In this document: positions 44,638 to 52,650 of the stretch, piece by piece
Layout: each line of letters begins with the position of its first letter
Numbering within the stretch: the stretch's first letter is position 1
The notes under the pieces: model-generated
Databases searched by the model: none
Told to the model about the DNA's origin: nothing
The model's input: the letters and a program-made list of their open reading frames with translations, nothing else
Assembly (NCBI GenBank): GCA_004005435.1
Contig: RZWH01000004.1
Span: forward strand, 131,501 to 195,500
Reading direction: 5' to 3'
Source of the DNA: Rhodobacteraceae bacterium CCMM004
Lineage (GTDB): Bacteria > Pseudomonadota > Alphaproteobacteria > Rhodobacterales > Rhodobacteraceae
Length of the DNA stretch: 64,000 nucleotides
Translations under genes and position numbers: made by a program

Positions 44638-45015
44638 TCAGCGGAGGCGCAGATTGGCCACGTCTCCGGTGCCGCGGTCGGCTGTGAACCGCACGGTGCT
44701 GCTGCGCACCTCGACCCGCTGGCAGTTGGCCGGGATGACCTCGTTACCGTATCGTAGCTCGCGGCAGAAATAGCGGCCCTGCCAGTTCCAGCTCCCCGTC
44801 ACCGGCTGGCCGAAGGCGCGGCCGGCGATCTGGCCGCTCGGCGACACGCGCAGGCGAATCCCGCCCAGCGCGTAGGTCAGTTCGCGCCCGTTCACCAGAG
44901 TCACGAAGGTGCCCCGGTCGGTGATCTGGGTAAAGCTGTCGGCGCTGGCGGGCGCGGGGACGGCAGCCGCGGTCAGGCCGGCGGCAAGGGCGAGGGCGGC
45001 GAGGGCGCGGGGCAT
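44638..45015 (-). CDS. Secreted protein of unknown function, 125 aa
   Basis: No named family recognised. A signal peptide (MPRALAALALAAGLTAAAVPAPASA) is followed by a small domain: FTQITDRGTFVTLVNGRELTYALGGIRLRVSPSGQIAGRAFGQPVTGSWNWQGRYFCRELRYGNEVIPANCQRVEV, with two cysteines that could pair. The frame extends upstream to 45063, but the signal peptide begins at ATG 45015, with GGAG 8 bases upstream. It lies downstream of dapB. Periplasmic location is inferred. Confidence 0.82.
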   Translation of the reverse strand: MPRALAALALAAGLTAAAVPAPASADSFTQITDRGTFVTLVNGRELTYALGGIRLRVSPSGQIAGRAFGQPVTGSWNWQGRYFCRELRYGNEVIPANCQRVEVRSSTVRFTADRGTGDVANLRLR

Positions 45016-45072
45016 GGACGGGTCTCCGGCAACAGTGGGTCGCAAGAGATACGCGTCGCGCACGCGCGCGGA

Positions 45073-45888
45073 TCACTTCATCCCCAGGACGTCCAGCATA
45101 TCGTAGTGCCCCGGCTTCTGCTCCAACCCCCATAGCGCGGCCTTGATCGCCCCCCGGGCGAACAGTGTCCGGTCGGTGGCGACATGGCCCAGGGTCACGA
45201 TCTCGCCCTCGCCGGCAAAGATCACCTCGTGGCTGCCGACGATGTCGCCGCCGCGGATGGCGGAAAATCCGATGCGCCCCTGCTCGCGCGCGCCGGTGAT
45301 GCCGTCGCGGCCGCGGTCGGACATGGCGGCGAGGTTGACGCCCCGGCCCTCGGCCGCAGCCTCGCCCAGCATCAGCGCTGTGCCCGAGGGCGCGTCGACC
45401 TTGTGCCGGTGGTGGCGCTCGACCACCTCGATGTCGAACGCATCGTCCAGGGCCGCCGCCACCTCGCGCACCAGACGGGTGAGCAGGTTGACCCCGAGGC
45501 TCATGTTCCCCGCCCGCACGACGACGGAATGGCGCGCAGCGGCGTCGATGGCGGCGATGTCCTCGCCGGTCAGCCCGGTGGTTCCGATCACGTGCACCGC
45601 GCGCGCCTGGGCGGCCAGCTCGGCGACGGCGCGGGTGGCGGCGGGGGCGGTGAAATCGATCACCGCCTGGGCCGTCGCCATCGCCTCCAGCGCGTCGTCG
45701 GTGACGGTCACGCCGACGTCGGACCCGCCCATCGCCGCGCCGACATCGCGGCCGATCCAGGGGTGCCCGCCCTGCTCGACCGCGCCCACGAGCCGCGCGG
45801 CGGGGCTGTCGCAGACGGTGTGGATCAGCATCCGGCCCATGCGCCCGGACGCGCCGGTCACGACAATCCCAGGCAGGTCTTCGCTCAT
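45073..45888 (-). CDS. dapB: 4-hydroxy-tetrahydrodipicolinate reductase DapB
   Basis: A 271-residue enzyme of lysine and diaminopimelate synthesis. It has [16 protein letters not shown] (dinucleotide-binding), [42 protein letters not shown] and the signature [24 protein letters not shown] with the catalytic His and Lys. It ends [21 protein letters not shown] as usual. It is divergent from rbfA, an arrangement common in Rhodobacterales. Confidence 0.96.
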   Translation of the reverse strand: MSEDLPGIVVTGASGRMGRMLIHTVCDSPAARLVGAVEQGGHPWIGRDVGAAMGGSDVGVTVTDDALEAMATAQAVIDFTAPAATRAVAELAAQARAVHVIGTTGLTGEDIAAIDAAARHSVVVRAGNMSLGVNLLTRLVREVAAALDDAFDIEVVERHHRHKVDAPSGTALMLGEAAAEGRGVNLAAMSDRGRDGITGAREQGRIGFSAIRGGDIVGSHEVIFAGEGEIVTLGHVATDRTLFARGAIKAALWGLEQKPGHYDMLDVLGMK

Positions 45889-45990
45889 CGTCCGTCCCCT
45901 CCTTGTCCGACGGTCCGTCCCATACCTCGCGCGCCGGGCGGAGGCAAAGGGCCAGTTGCGCGCCGCGCCGCGACGGCCTAAGTCCCGGCC

Positions 45991-46392
45991 ATGGCAAAGC
46001 ACCGTTTCTCCGAAGGCGCCGGACCCTCGCAGCGGCAGCTCCGAGTCGGCGAGTTGATCCGCCGGACCCTGTCCGACGTGCTCAACCGCGGCGAGGTCCA
46101 CGACCCCGAGCTGAACGCCCTGTCGATCACGGTGGGCGAAGTGCGCACCTCGCCCGACCTTAAGATCGCGACGGTCTATGTCCTGCCCTTGGGCGGAGAG
46201 CGGCGGGACGAGGCCATCGCGGCACTCAAGCGCAACAAGCCCGAGCTGCGCCGGGCCGTGTCCCGGGCGACGACGCTCAAGTTCGCGCCGGACCTGCGGT
46301 TCGTCATCGACGAGACCTTCGACCGTCTGGACGACGCCCGGCGGCTGTTTTCGGACGCGCGCGTCCGCCGCGACGTGGACGACGCGGAATGA
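45991..46392 (+). CDS. rbfA: Ribosome-binding factor A
   Basis: A 133-residue single KH-like domain: [57 protein letters not shown] and [34 protein letters not shown]. It binds the 30S subunit and helps maturation of the 16S rRNA 5' end. The stop overlaps the next gene by ATGA. Confidence 0.96.
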   Translation: MAKHRFSEGAGPSQRQLRVGELIRRTLSDVLNRGEVHDPELNALSITVGEVRTSPDLKIATVYVLPLGGERRDEAIAALKRNKPELRRAVSRATTLKFAPDLRFVIDETFDRLDDARRLFSDARVRRDVDDAE

Positions 46393-47132
46393 GGCGCCTG
46401 TGGCGGGCGGTCGCGCTGGCGCTGGCGGCCCTACCCGCGGCGGCGCCCGCGGCGACCTGCAACCGCTTCGCCTTCGACGGCGCCAGCTTCACCGCCTGCC
46501 GCGTCGATCTGCGGCAGGAGACTCTGCGGCTGTGGCTCGAAGACCCGTCCGGCCGCCCCTACGGCACCTTTCGGGCGCTCGACGACGCGCTGGCGCGGCG
46601 TGGCGAGCGCCTGGGCGTGGCGATGAACGGCGGCATGTATCACGAAGACCGCGACCCTGTGGGTCTCTATATCGAGGATGGGCGCGAAGCGATGCGCGTG
46701 ATCACCTCGGACGGTCCCGGCAACTTCGGCCTCCTGCCGAACGGGGTGTTCTGCATCGAAGGCACCCGCGCCCGGGTGATCGAAAGCCGCGACTACGCCG
46801 CTGCGCCGCCCAACTGCCGCTATGCCACCCAGTCCGGGCCGATGCTGGTCATCGACGGCGCGCTGCATCCGCGGTTCCTGGCCGACAGCGATTCGCTCTA
46901 CATCCGCAACGGGGTGGGCGTCTCGGACGACGGCGGGACGGCGTGGCTGGCGATCTCGAACGACCGGGTGAACTTCCACCACTTCGCGCGCTTCTTCCGC
47001 GACGGGCTCAAGACGCCCGATGCGCTCTACCTCGACGGCAACATCTCGCGGCTCTATGCGCCCGATCTGGGCCGCCACGATCCCGGCTGGCCGATGGGAC
47101 CGATCCTCGGCACGGTCGAACCCTCGGGCTGA
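46389..47132 (+). CDS. DUF2233 / phosphodiester-glycosidase-like secreted protein
   Basis: A 247-residue protein with a Sec signal peptide ([21 protein letters not shown]). The mature domain has [23 protein letters not shown], the N-G-G-M-(Y/F) motif of the NAGPA/DUF2233 fold, then [46 protein letters not shown] and [13 protein letters not shown]. Family members resemble the phosphodiester glycosidase that uncovers mannose-6-phosphate; the bacterial substrate is unknown. It sits between rbfA and truB with a 4-bp overlap and an 11-bp gap, so it is co-expressed with translation genes without an obvious link. Confidence 0.88.
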   Translation: MRRLWRAVALALAALPAAAPAATCNRFAFDGASFTACRVDLRQETLRLWLEDPSGRPYGTFRALDDALARRGERLGVAMNGGMYHEDRDPVGLYIEDGREAMRVITSDGPGNFGLLPNGVFCIEGTRARVIESRDYAAAPPNCRYATQSGPMLVIDGALHPRFLADSDSLYIRNGVGVSDDGGTAWLAISNDRVNFHHFARFFRDGLKTPDALYLDGNISRLYAPDLGRHDPGWPMGPILGTVEPSG

Positions 47133-47143
47133 GGCAGGGCGGA

Positions 47144-48052
47144 ATGGGACGGCGGAAATCGGGGCGCACGATCAACGGCTGGGTGATCCTGGACAAGCCC
47201 GCGGGCGTCGGCTCGACCGACATGGTGACGCTGGTGCGCCGCGCCTTCGACGCGCGCAAGGCGGGACATTCGGGCACGCTGGACCCTGCGGCGACGGGGC
47301 TCTTGGCCATCGCGCTGGGCGAGGCGACCAAGGTGATCCCGCACATCGCCGACGCGCTCAAGGCCTATGACTTCACCGTCCGGCTGGGGCAGGCGACCGA
47401 CACAGACGACGCCGATGGCACGGTGACCGTCGAGAGTGCGCTGCGACCCACCGATGCCGAGATCGCTGCGGCGCTGGTGCCAATGACCGGCGACATCCTC
47501 CAGGTTCCACCGCAGTATTCGGCGGTGCGCGTCGACGGGGAGCGTGCCCATGCCGTCGCCCGCCGCGGCGACACGGCCGAGATCGCGGCCAGGCCGCTCT
47601 ATGTCGACAGCCTAGAGATGACCGGCCGGCCCGACGCCGATCACGTCCACCTGCACATGGTCTGCGGCAAGGGCGGGTATGTGCGCGCCATTGCCCGCGA
47701 CATGGGCGAGGCGCTGGGCTGTCATGCCCATGTCGCCGGGCTGCGACGGGTCTGGTCGGGCCCCTTCGACGTCGCGCGCGCGGTGACGCCCGACGCGGTC
47801 CGCGCCGCCGCCGAGGCCGGGACGGTGGATGACCTGCTTTTGCCGCTAGAGGCCGGGCTGGCGGAGCTGCCCGAGGCGCGGGTGAGCGAGATCGCCGCGG
47901 CACGCCTGAGAAACGGCAACCCGGGCGAGGTTCTGTCCACCGACGCCGCATTCGGCGAGGCCGCCTGGGCGTCCTGCCGGGGCACGGCGGTGGCGCTGGG
48001 CACCTACCGGGCCGGGATGCTGCACCCCACCCGCGTGTTGGTGCGACCATGA
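47144..48052 (+). CDS. truB: tRNA pseudouridine-55 synthase TruB
   Basis: A 302-residue enzyme that makes pseudouridine 55 in tRNA. It has INGWVILDKPAGVGSTDMVTLVRRAF, the catalytic AGHSGTLDPAATGLLAIALGEATK (Asp nucleophile in GTLDP), YDFTVRLGQATDTDDADGTV, QVPPQYSAVRVDGERAHAVARRG and VCGKGGYVRAIARDMGEALGCHAHVAGLRR. The C-terminal PUA-like tail is short. In most relatives rpsO follows truB directly; here about 4 kb separate them. Confidence 0.96.
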   Translation: MGRRKSGRTINGWVILDKPAGVGSTDMVTLVRRAFDARKAGHSGTLDPAATGLLAIALGEATKVIPHIADALKAYDFTVRLGQATDTDDADGTVTVESALRPTDAEIAAALVPMTGDILQVPPQYSAVRVDGERAHAVARRGDTAEIAARPLYVDSLEMTGRPDADHVHLHMVCGKGGYVRAIARDMGEALGCHAHVAGLRRVWSGPFDVARAVTPDAVRAAAEAGTVDDLLLPLEAGLAELPEARVSEIAAARLRNGNPGEVLSTDAAFGEAAWASCRGTAVALGTYRAGMLHPTRVLVRP

Positions 48053-48555
48053 TCGTGCGCGAGCACCTCAAGGGCGACGCGGCCAGCGTCGCCGTGTACT
48101 CCCCTTGCGAGCGCTATCGCTATCTGCTCACCCGGACCTGGGATCCGGCGGGCGACAAGGCGCTCTTCGTCATGCTGAACCCCTCCACCGCCACGGAGGT
48201 GCAGAACGACCCGACGGTCGAACGCTGCGAGCGGCGGGCGCGGGCGCTGGGCTGCGGCGCGTTCCGGGTGTGCAACATCTTTGCCTGGCGCGAGACCGAC
48301 CCGAAGAAGATGCGCGCCGCGGCCGATCCGGTCGGCCCCGCCAACGATGCCGCCATCGCCGAGAGCTGCCACTGGGCCGACCGCATCGTCTGTGCCTGGG
48401 GCACCCATGGAGCGCATCTGGATCGCGGGCCGAAGGTGGAGGCACTGATGCGCGCGACCGGCCGTCCGCTGACCCATCTCGGCTTGACCAAGGACGGCCA
48501 CCCCAAGCATCCGCTCTACATCGCATACACCGCGCAGCCTGCGCCCTGGGCCTGA
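48049..48555 (+). CDS. DUF1643 family protein
   Basis: A 168-residue protein with the DUF1643 landmarks YRYLLTRTWDPAGDKALFVMLNPSTATEVQNDPTVERCERRARALGCGAFRVCNIFAWRETDPKKM and CHWADRIVCAWGTHGAHLDRG. The D-P-T-x-x-R-C and N-x-F-x-x-R motifs are typical. Function unknown; the family is found in bacteria and phages. The ATG overlaps the truB stop (ATGA), so it is read with truB. Confidence 0.89.
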   Translation: MIVREHLKGDAASVAVYSPCERYRYLLTRTWDPAGDKALFVMLNPSTATEVQNDPTVERCERRARALGCGAFRVCNIFAWRETDPKKMRAAADPVGPANDAAIAESCHWADRIVCAWGTHGAHLDRGPKVEALMRATGRPLTHLGLTKDGHPKHPLYIAYTAQPAPWA

Positions 48556-48581
48556 GCCGCCCTAGGGGAAATGAGCCGCCC

Positions 48582-50318
48582 TCAGGGAAAGATGTCGGGC
48601 CGCTGCTCCACATAGATGTCGAGCGCGCTGGCCCCCGGCGCGCCCGTCAGCACCGCCATCAGCGTGCCGTCGACGCGGACCTCGGCGTTCTCGCCCGAGG
48701 CGTCGGGCGTCACCTCGACCGCCATCTCGCGCACGCCGGTCTGCGGGTCGAGCGAGATGCGCAGGACATCCCCGCCGGGCACGAAATCGGCGATCTCCGC
48801 CACGGCGACGCTGCCGTCCTCGGCCTTGGCGCCCTCGAAGAGCCAGAACACGTCGGCGCCTGCACCGCCCGTGGCCGTGTCGCCGCTGTCGAAGCGCAGC
48901 ATGTCGTCCCCCGCCCCGCCGTCAAGCGTGTCGGCGTCGCCGTCGACGAACCAAGCATGCTCGCGGTGCTCGGCCTTGATCCGCTCCGCGTCGGTGCCGC
49001 GGTGGTCGATATGGTCGTCGCCGTCTCCGCCCGACAGGCTGTCGGCCCCGGCGCCGCCGCGGATGGTGTCGTCGCCGCCACCGCCGTCGATGGTGTCGTC
49101 GCCCGCCGCCGGATCCTGGGAAGCGTGTTCGCCGCCGTCGAGATACTCGGCCGCGGCCCCGCCCGCGATGATGTCGTCGCCCGCACCGCCGTGCAGCAGA
49201 TGCCGGGCGGCGGCGCCGGGGGCGTCGTCCCCGGCGCCCGTCAGCACGTCGTCCCCGGACCCGCCATAGAACGCGCCCGCACCGGCCCCCGCGGTCAACA
49301 CGTCCGCCCCCGCGCCGCCGAAGGCATAGGCCGCCCCCGCGCCGCCGGTCAGGGTATCGTCCCCCGCACCGCCGTCCACGGCCTCGGCCGGGCCGCCCGC
49401 CGCGGTGACCTCCGCCGCCGCCTGGGACAGGGTCAGCGTGCCGGGATCGCCGCCGCCGACCGTCGCCGTGTCGTCGCCCTCGGTCAGCGCGGAAACCTCC
49501 GCCGGCCCGTCACTCAGGCCGACCGCCGAGGCGCCGGCCTCCGCCATCGCGGCGGCCAGCGTCTGCGCGCCTTCGGGGATCTCGGGACCCAGCACCGGTT
49601 TCAGCACCACGTCCGGGTCGGCGCCGGGCGGCGTCGGCTCGTCCGGCACCTCCGGGTCCTCGGGCAGAAGCGTGTCGCCGCCCCCGGGTTCGGCAGGGGT
49701 CGGCTCGTCGGGCACCTCCGGGTCTTCGGGGAGGAGCGTCCCTCCCTCCCCGTCCTCCAGCTCCATCCCCTCCAGCACGGTGAGGAGCGGCACCGCAACA
49801 GGGCCGTCCAGTCCTGCGACGATCAGGTCGATGTCCCCCGACGGCACCTCCTCCAACCCGGCGAACCGCACCTCCGACACCTCGTCCTCAACCGCGATGG
49901 CCAGCGAGGCCGGAGCGGCCTCGGCCCCCTCGCCACCGGCGGAGGTCAGCGTCAGGGCGGTGACGTCGGCGGGCAGCTCCAGCGCCATCCGCATCTGGCC
50001 CGGGGCGAAGTCGTCGATGGTGGACACCCCCTCGGGCGGGGCGAAGCGCAGGTCGTAGGACGGCGTGCCATCGGGCGCACCGGTCCCGGGGCCGGGCGGA
50101 ACCTCGGCGGGCGCGGGGGCGGGTTCCGGGTCGGTGTCCTGGTCGTCCGGCGGGGGTGGGGCGGCGGCGTCGTCCGCCACCTCCGCCTCCAGGAGGTCCG
50201 CGCCATCGCCGCCCGGGGTGGGCACGTCGCCGCTGTCGTCCTCGTCGTCGTCGTCCATGAGAAAAGCAGGCATCGCGGCCGCCGCGAAGAGACCGGCAAA
50301 CATCAATCCTGCAAGCAT
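48582..50318 (-). CDS. Anchored acidic protein with RTX calcium-binding repeats
   Basis: A 578-residue protein. Residues 1-21 are a hydrophobic anchor or signal (MLAGLMFAGLFAAAAMPAFL), then DDDDEDD and a Pro/Asp/Glu-rich linker to about residue 85. Residues about 195-225 hold a duplicated LLPEDPEVPDEPTP unit. From about 305 to 480 there are nine-residue RTX repeats (GGAGDDTLTGG, GGSGDDVLTG, GGGGDDTIRGGAGADSLSGGDGDD), which bind calcium in a beta-roll. The last 70 residues (DFVPGGDVLRISL...VRVDGTLMAVLTG...LDIYVEQ) resemble the end of the neighbour at 50916-51731. Probably surface-exposed. Type I secretion genes are not adjacent. Confidence 0.85.
   Translation of the reverse strand: MLAGLMFAGLFAAAAMPAFLMDDDDEDDSGDVPTPGGDGADLLEAEVADDAAAPPPPDDQDTDPEPAPAPAEVPPGPGTGAPDGTPSYDLRFAPPEGVSTIDDFAPGQMRMALELPADVTALTLTSAGGEGAEAAPASLAIAVEDEVSEVRFAGLEEVPSGDIDLIVAGLDGPVAVPLLTVLEGMELEDGEGGTLLPEDPEVPDEPTPAEPGGGDTLLPEDPEVPDEPTPPGADPDVVLKPVLGPEIPEGAQTLAAAMAEAGASAVGLSDGPAEVSALTEGDDTATVGGGDPGTLTLSQAAAEVTAAGGPAEAVDGGAGDDTLTGGAGAAYAFGGAGADVLTAGAGAGAFYGGSGDDVLTGAGDDAPGAAARHLLHGGAGDDIIAGGAAAEYLDGGEHASQDPAAGDDTIDGGGGDDTIRGGAGADSLSGGDGDDHIDHRGTDAERIKAEHREHAWFVDGDADTLDGGAGDDMLRFDSGDTATGGAGADVFWLFEGAKAEDGSVAVAEIADFVPGGDVLRISLDPQTGVREMAVEVTPDASGENAEVRVDGTLMAVLTGAPGASALDIYVEQRPDIFP
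49633..49739 (-). repeat. 41-bp in-frame direct repeat inside the RTX gene
   Basis: The 41-bp unit at 49633-49673 recurs at 49699-49739 with a few third-base changes, 66 bp apart, encoding TLLPEDPEVPDEPTP twice. The period is a multiple of three, so copy number can vary without breaking the frame. Confidence 0.8.
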
Positions 50319-50472
50319 CCTACGCGCCCTCCGGCAAACGCCCCCGTTCCCCGCCGCTTGTATCTGCGACAGATTGAGGGTCCGTGTCGAAGATTGATTG
50401 CATTCGAGGTTAATTGCGCCGGAGCCGGCGAATGCGGCGCGCTCCGCCCCCTGTCCCGCCAGGACGCAAGCC

Positions 50473-50515
50473 GGGCAGCGCCGCCGTTCTCGCTCCTTTC
50501 ATAGGTGCGGCAGCC
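50473..50515 (+). repeat. 43-bp imperfect direct repeat, unit 1
   Basis: Matches 50615-50657 at 34 of 43 positions, with the central ttctcgctcctt identical. The units start 142 bp apart. Confidence 0.65.
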
Positions 50516-50614
50516 TCGACGCCGACCTGGCGCGGGACGCCCACCGTGCATCTGGCCCCGTCTCTCACGCCCAGCCCGGCGACACGCAGGGCTGCGCCGT
50601 GCCCCGCCTCGGCG

Positions 50615-50657
50615 GGGCGGCGCCGTCCTTCTCGCTCCTTCGATAGCGGTGGCCGCC
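50615..50657 (+). repeat. 43-bp imperfect direct repeat, unit 2
   Basis: Second unit of the repeat at 50473-50515. It is preceded by gccccgcctcggcggggc, itself a small hairpin (50600-50617). Confidence 0.65.
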
Positions 50658-50730
50658 CCAGCGCCCATCTCGCGCAGGTCCTCCCGGCACAATGCGCGGG
50701 GCTCGCCCCACGGCACTGCCGGGCAGCGTC

Positions 50731-50768
50731 GTCCTCATCACTCGGGCCGATGGCCGGATGATGAGGAC
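50731..50768. other. Strong 10-bp inverted repeat with inner stem
   Basis: gtcctcatca (50731-50740) and tgatgaggac (50759-50768) are perfect complements; within the 18-base loop ggcc-gat-ggcc forms a second stem. It is directly preceded by the gccgggcagcg motif. Candidate structured RNA or end of a former mobile element. Confidence 0.7.
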
Positions 50769-50863
50769 CCCGCCGCCCCCGGGTGGGCGCTACCCTGCCG
50801 TCTCGCCAAGGCCGGTTCGCGCGGGCCGTGTTCTACCTTAGGGCATAGAAGGCAAAGGCCGAA

Positions 50864-50894
50864 GGCCCGGTCACGTCGCGAAACGTGCCGGGCC
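50864..50894 (-). terminator. Terminator-like hairpin after the 271-aa anchored protein gene
   Basis: ggcccgg-t-cacgt / acgtg-ccgggcc form a 12-pair stem with one bulged base and a 6-base loop, 22 bp past the stop at 50916 on the minus strand. The following bases (TTCGGCCTTTGCCTT) are only weakly T-rich, so it may be Rho-assisted. Confidence 0.52.
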
Positions 50895-50915
50895 GAAGAG
50901 AGCGGTTCTTTGGGA

Positions 50916-51731
50916 TCAGGCGGCTTCGATCACCACAACATCGTTCGACGTGATCGTGCCGCTGGCGTCGACGACCCGTCCCACCGGTGTGCCGTCGACC
51001 GAGATGGTCGTGCCGCCGGCGTCGGATTGCACCCCGACCTCCGGCTCCGACGTGCCCTCGCCGGCCGGGACGGTGACGACCAGCACATCCTCGCCGGGGT
51101 CGAAGCCGTCGATGACGCCCACCGCGCCGTCGCCGTCGCCGCCCGAGAAATCGGGGGCGGGGACCGGGGCCGGCGCTTCGGCGACGGAGGGCGTGGGTTC
51201 GGCCACCGGCGCCTCGGGGACGGCCGGGGTCGCGACCTCTTCACCGCTGTCCTCGATCCCGGGGTCTGCCGGGCCGAGGACGGCCCCACCGCCGCCCACC
51301 GTGGCACCGCCGCCGACGGTCGCACCGCCCTCTCCAGAGGTCACCGTGCCGGGATCGGCGCTCTCGGACCAGCCATCGCCATCGGAGGAGAGACCCTCGC
51401 CGCCGGTGGCGGGCGCCTCGGCCCCGTCCTCGCCGGAATCCCCGTCGCCGGAGTCCCCGTCGCCCAAGCCGTCGTCGCCCAGATCGCCGGTTACGTCGTC
51501 GACGACAGGGTCGTCCTCGTCATCATCGTCGAAGTCGTCGTCGGCTGTGTCGTCACGGTCGTCGAACAGATCCCCGACGCCGCCCTCGGGTTCGTTGTCC
51601 CGGCCGTCCTCGGTCAGCGAATCGGTGTCGGTCTCGTCCTCGGCGCTCAGGCTCTCGCCCCGGTCGAAGAACAGAGCGTCGGCCGCGAACCCCAGCGCCA
51701 CCAGCCCCAAAAGACCACCCAACATATACAT
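50916..51731 (-). CDS. Anchored acidic protein sharing the C-terminal module of the RTX protein
   Basis: A 271-residue protein. ATG 51731 is chosen because GGAGG lies 6 bases upstream; the frame continues to 51794. Residues 1-20 are hydrophobic ([20 protein letters not shown]), followed by an extremely acidic stretch to about residue 110 (runs such as [18 protein letters not shown]), a Gly-rich stretch and a Pro/Ala/Glu linker. The last 60 residues ([35 protein letters not shown]...[12 protein letters not shown]...VVVIEA) resemble the end of the RTX protein. No RTX repeats of its own. No named family recognised. Confidence 0.8.
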   Translation of the reverse strand: MYMLGGLLGLVALGFAADALFFDRGESLSAEDETDTDSLTEDGRDNEPEGGVGDLFDDRDDTADDDFDDDDEDDPVVDDVTGDLGDDGLGDGDSGDGDSGEDGAEAPATGGEGLSSDGDGWSESADPGTVTSGEGGATVGGGATVGGGGAVLGPADPGIEDSGEEVATPAVPEAPVAEPTPSVAEAPAPVPAPDFSGGDGDGAVGVIDGFDPGEDVLVVTVPAGEGTSEPEVGVQSDAGGTTISVDGTPVGRVVDASGTITSNDVVVIEAA

Positions 51732-52088
51732 GGAGCACCTCCGCGTAGCGCCCATCGCAGCAGACGACGGGACCAAATCCGCAGACCACACCACCCGTTC
51801 GGACCGTCGACATCAACCGAATTGATGAAAATGCGGCAAAAACTGTCGGTTCGGCACCGCCTTCGCCGGACAATCGCCAACCCGGCGCCGCATTGTCGAC
51901 GGCGCGCCGACAGTCCTCTTCACGGTTGGCGCGACCGCGACTCGGTGGCGGGGCCGCACCCCCTTTCCTTTGCCGCGGCGAGGCGCTATTGGGCCGGTCT
52001 TGTTCCCGGGCAATCCTGGGGGCGCCTCCACGGGCCAGCGCTGGACGACATCCCGGCCTGCGCCATCACCTCTAGCAAGGAGACCCCG
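51732..52088. other. Divergent regulatory region between the anchored protein gene and rpsO
   Basis: 357 bp with no convincing gene. It must hold the rpsO promoter and leader; a complementary pair gggcgcctcca/ctggacg-type folding is possible near 52020-52055 but not compelling. The ribosome-binding site AAGGAG is 6 bases before the rpsO ATG. Confidence 0.5.
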
Positions 52089-52358
52089 ATGTCGATCACC
52101 ACCGAAGAAAAGGCCCGCCTGATCAAGGAATACGGCAGCAAGGACGGCGACACCGGTTCGCCCGAAGTGCAAGTCGCGATCCTGACCAGCCGGATCACCA
52201 CGCTCACCGAGCACTTCAAGACCCACAAGAAAGACAACCATTCGCGCCGCGGCCTGCTCAAGCTCGTGGCCCAGCGCCGCAAGCTGTTGGACTACACCCG
52301 CGCCAAGGACGAGGCCCGCTATCGCGACCTGATCCAGCGCCTGGGCATCCGCCGCTAG
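52089..52358 (+). CDS. rpsO: 30S ribosomal protein S15
   Basis: An 89-residue protein, the usual length, with [86 protein letters not shown]. It binds the central domain of 16S rRNA. The ATG follows AAGGAG. It is followed by a strong terminator and then pnp. Confidence 0.98.
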   Translation: MSITTEEKARLIKEYGSKDGDTGSPEVQVAILTSRITTLTEHFKTHKKDNHSRRGLLKLVAQRRKLLDYTRAKDEARYRDLIQRLGIRR

Positions 52359-52382
52359 GTCCAGCGCCGACCGCAGGACAGA

Positions 52383-52414
52383 GGCCGCGCCGTGGGACAC
52401 CGGCGCGGCCTTTT
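52383..52414 (+). terminator. Intrinsic terminator after rpsO
   Basis: ggccgcgcc (52383-52391) and ggcgcggcc (52402-52410) form a 9-bp perfect stem with a partly paired loop, followed by tttt (52411-52414). It lies 24 bp after the rpsO stop and would separate rpsO from pnp. Confidence 0.85.
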
Positions 52415-52583
52415 CCGTTCCAGCGACCGGACTGCGCTGCGCGCGCATCCGGCCGCAGGTGCGCCGATAGCGCCGAAACTGCGCCACGCACGCACCCTTT
52501 TCATCTACGGCGCGCTCCTGTAAAGGCGTCCAATCTGAGACGTGGCGCTCTGACCCCGGCGCTGTGCGACAGGATTGGGGGTC

Positions 52584-52601
52584 GGCGGCAATGGGGCCGC
52601 C
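52584..52601 (+). other. Hairpin in the pnp leader
   Basis: ggcggc-aatggg-gccgcc, 50 bp before the pnp ATG. In many bacteria a leader stem-loop cut by RNase III allows PNPase to autoregulate its mRNA; this is a candidate, inferred from position only. Confidence 0.4.
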
Positions 52602-52650
52602 ATGCAAAATGGGCACTCGGACCGCCGAGACAGGCCCGGAAGGACGCTGA

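Larger units (their letters stand above)
50319..50915. other. 597-bp non-coding region between two anchored-protein genes
   Basis: No convincing gene was found on either strand; open frames here lack ribosome-binding sites and have no protein-like composition. The region holds a 43-bp imperfect direct repeat, a gccgggcagcg motif (50471, 50719 and again at 54861 downstream of pnp), a 10-bp perfect inverted repeat and a terminator-like hairpin, listed separately. It forms the upstream region of the RTX gene on the minus strand. Confidence 0.6.
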
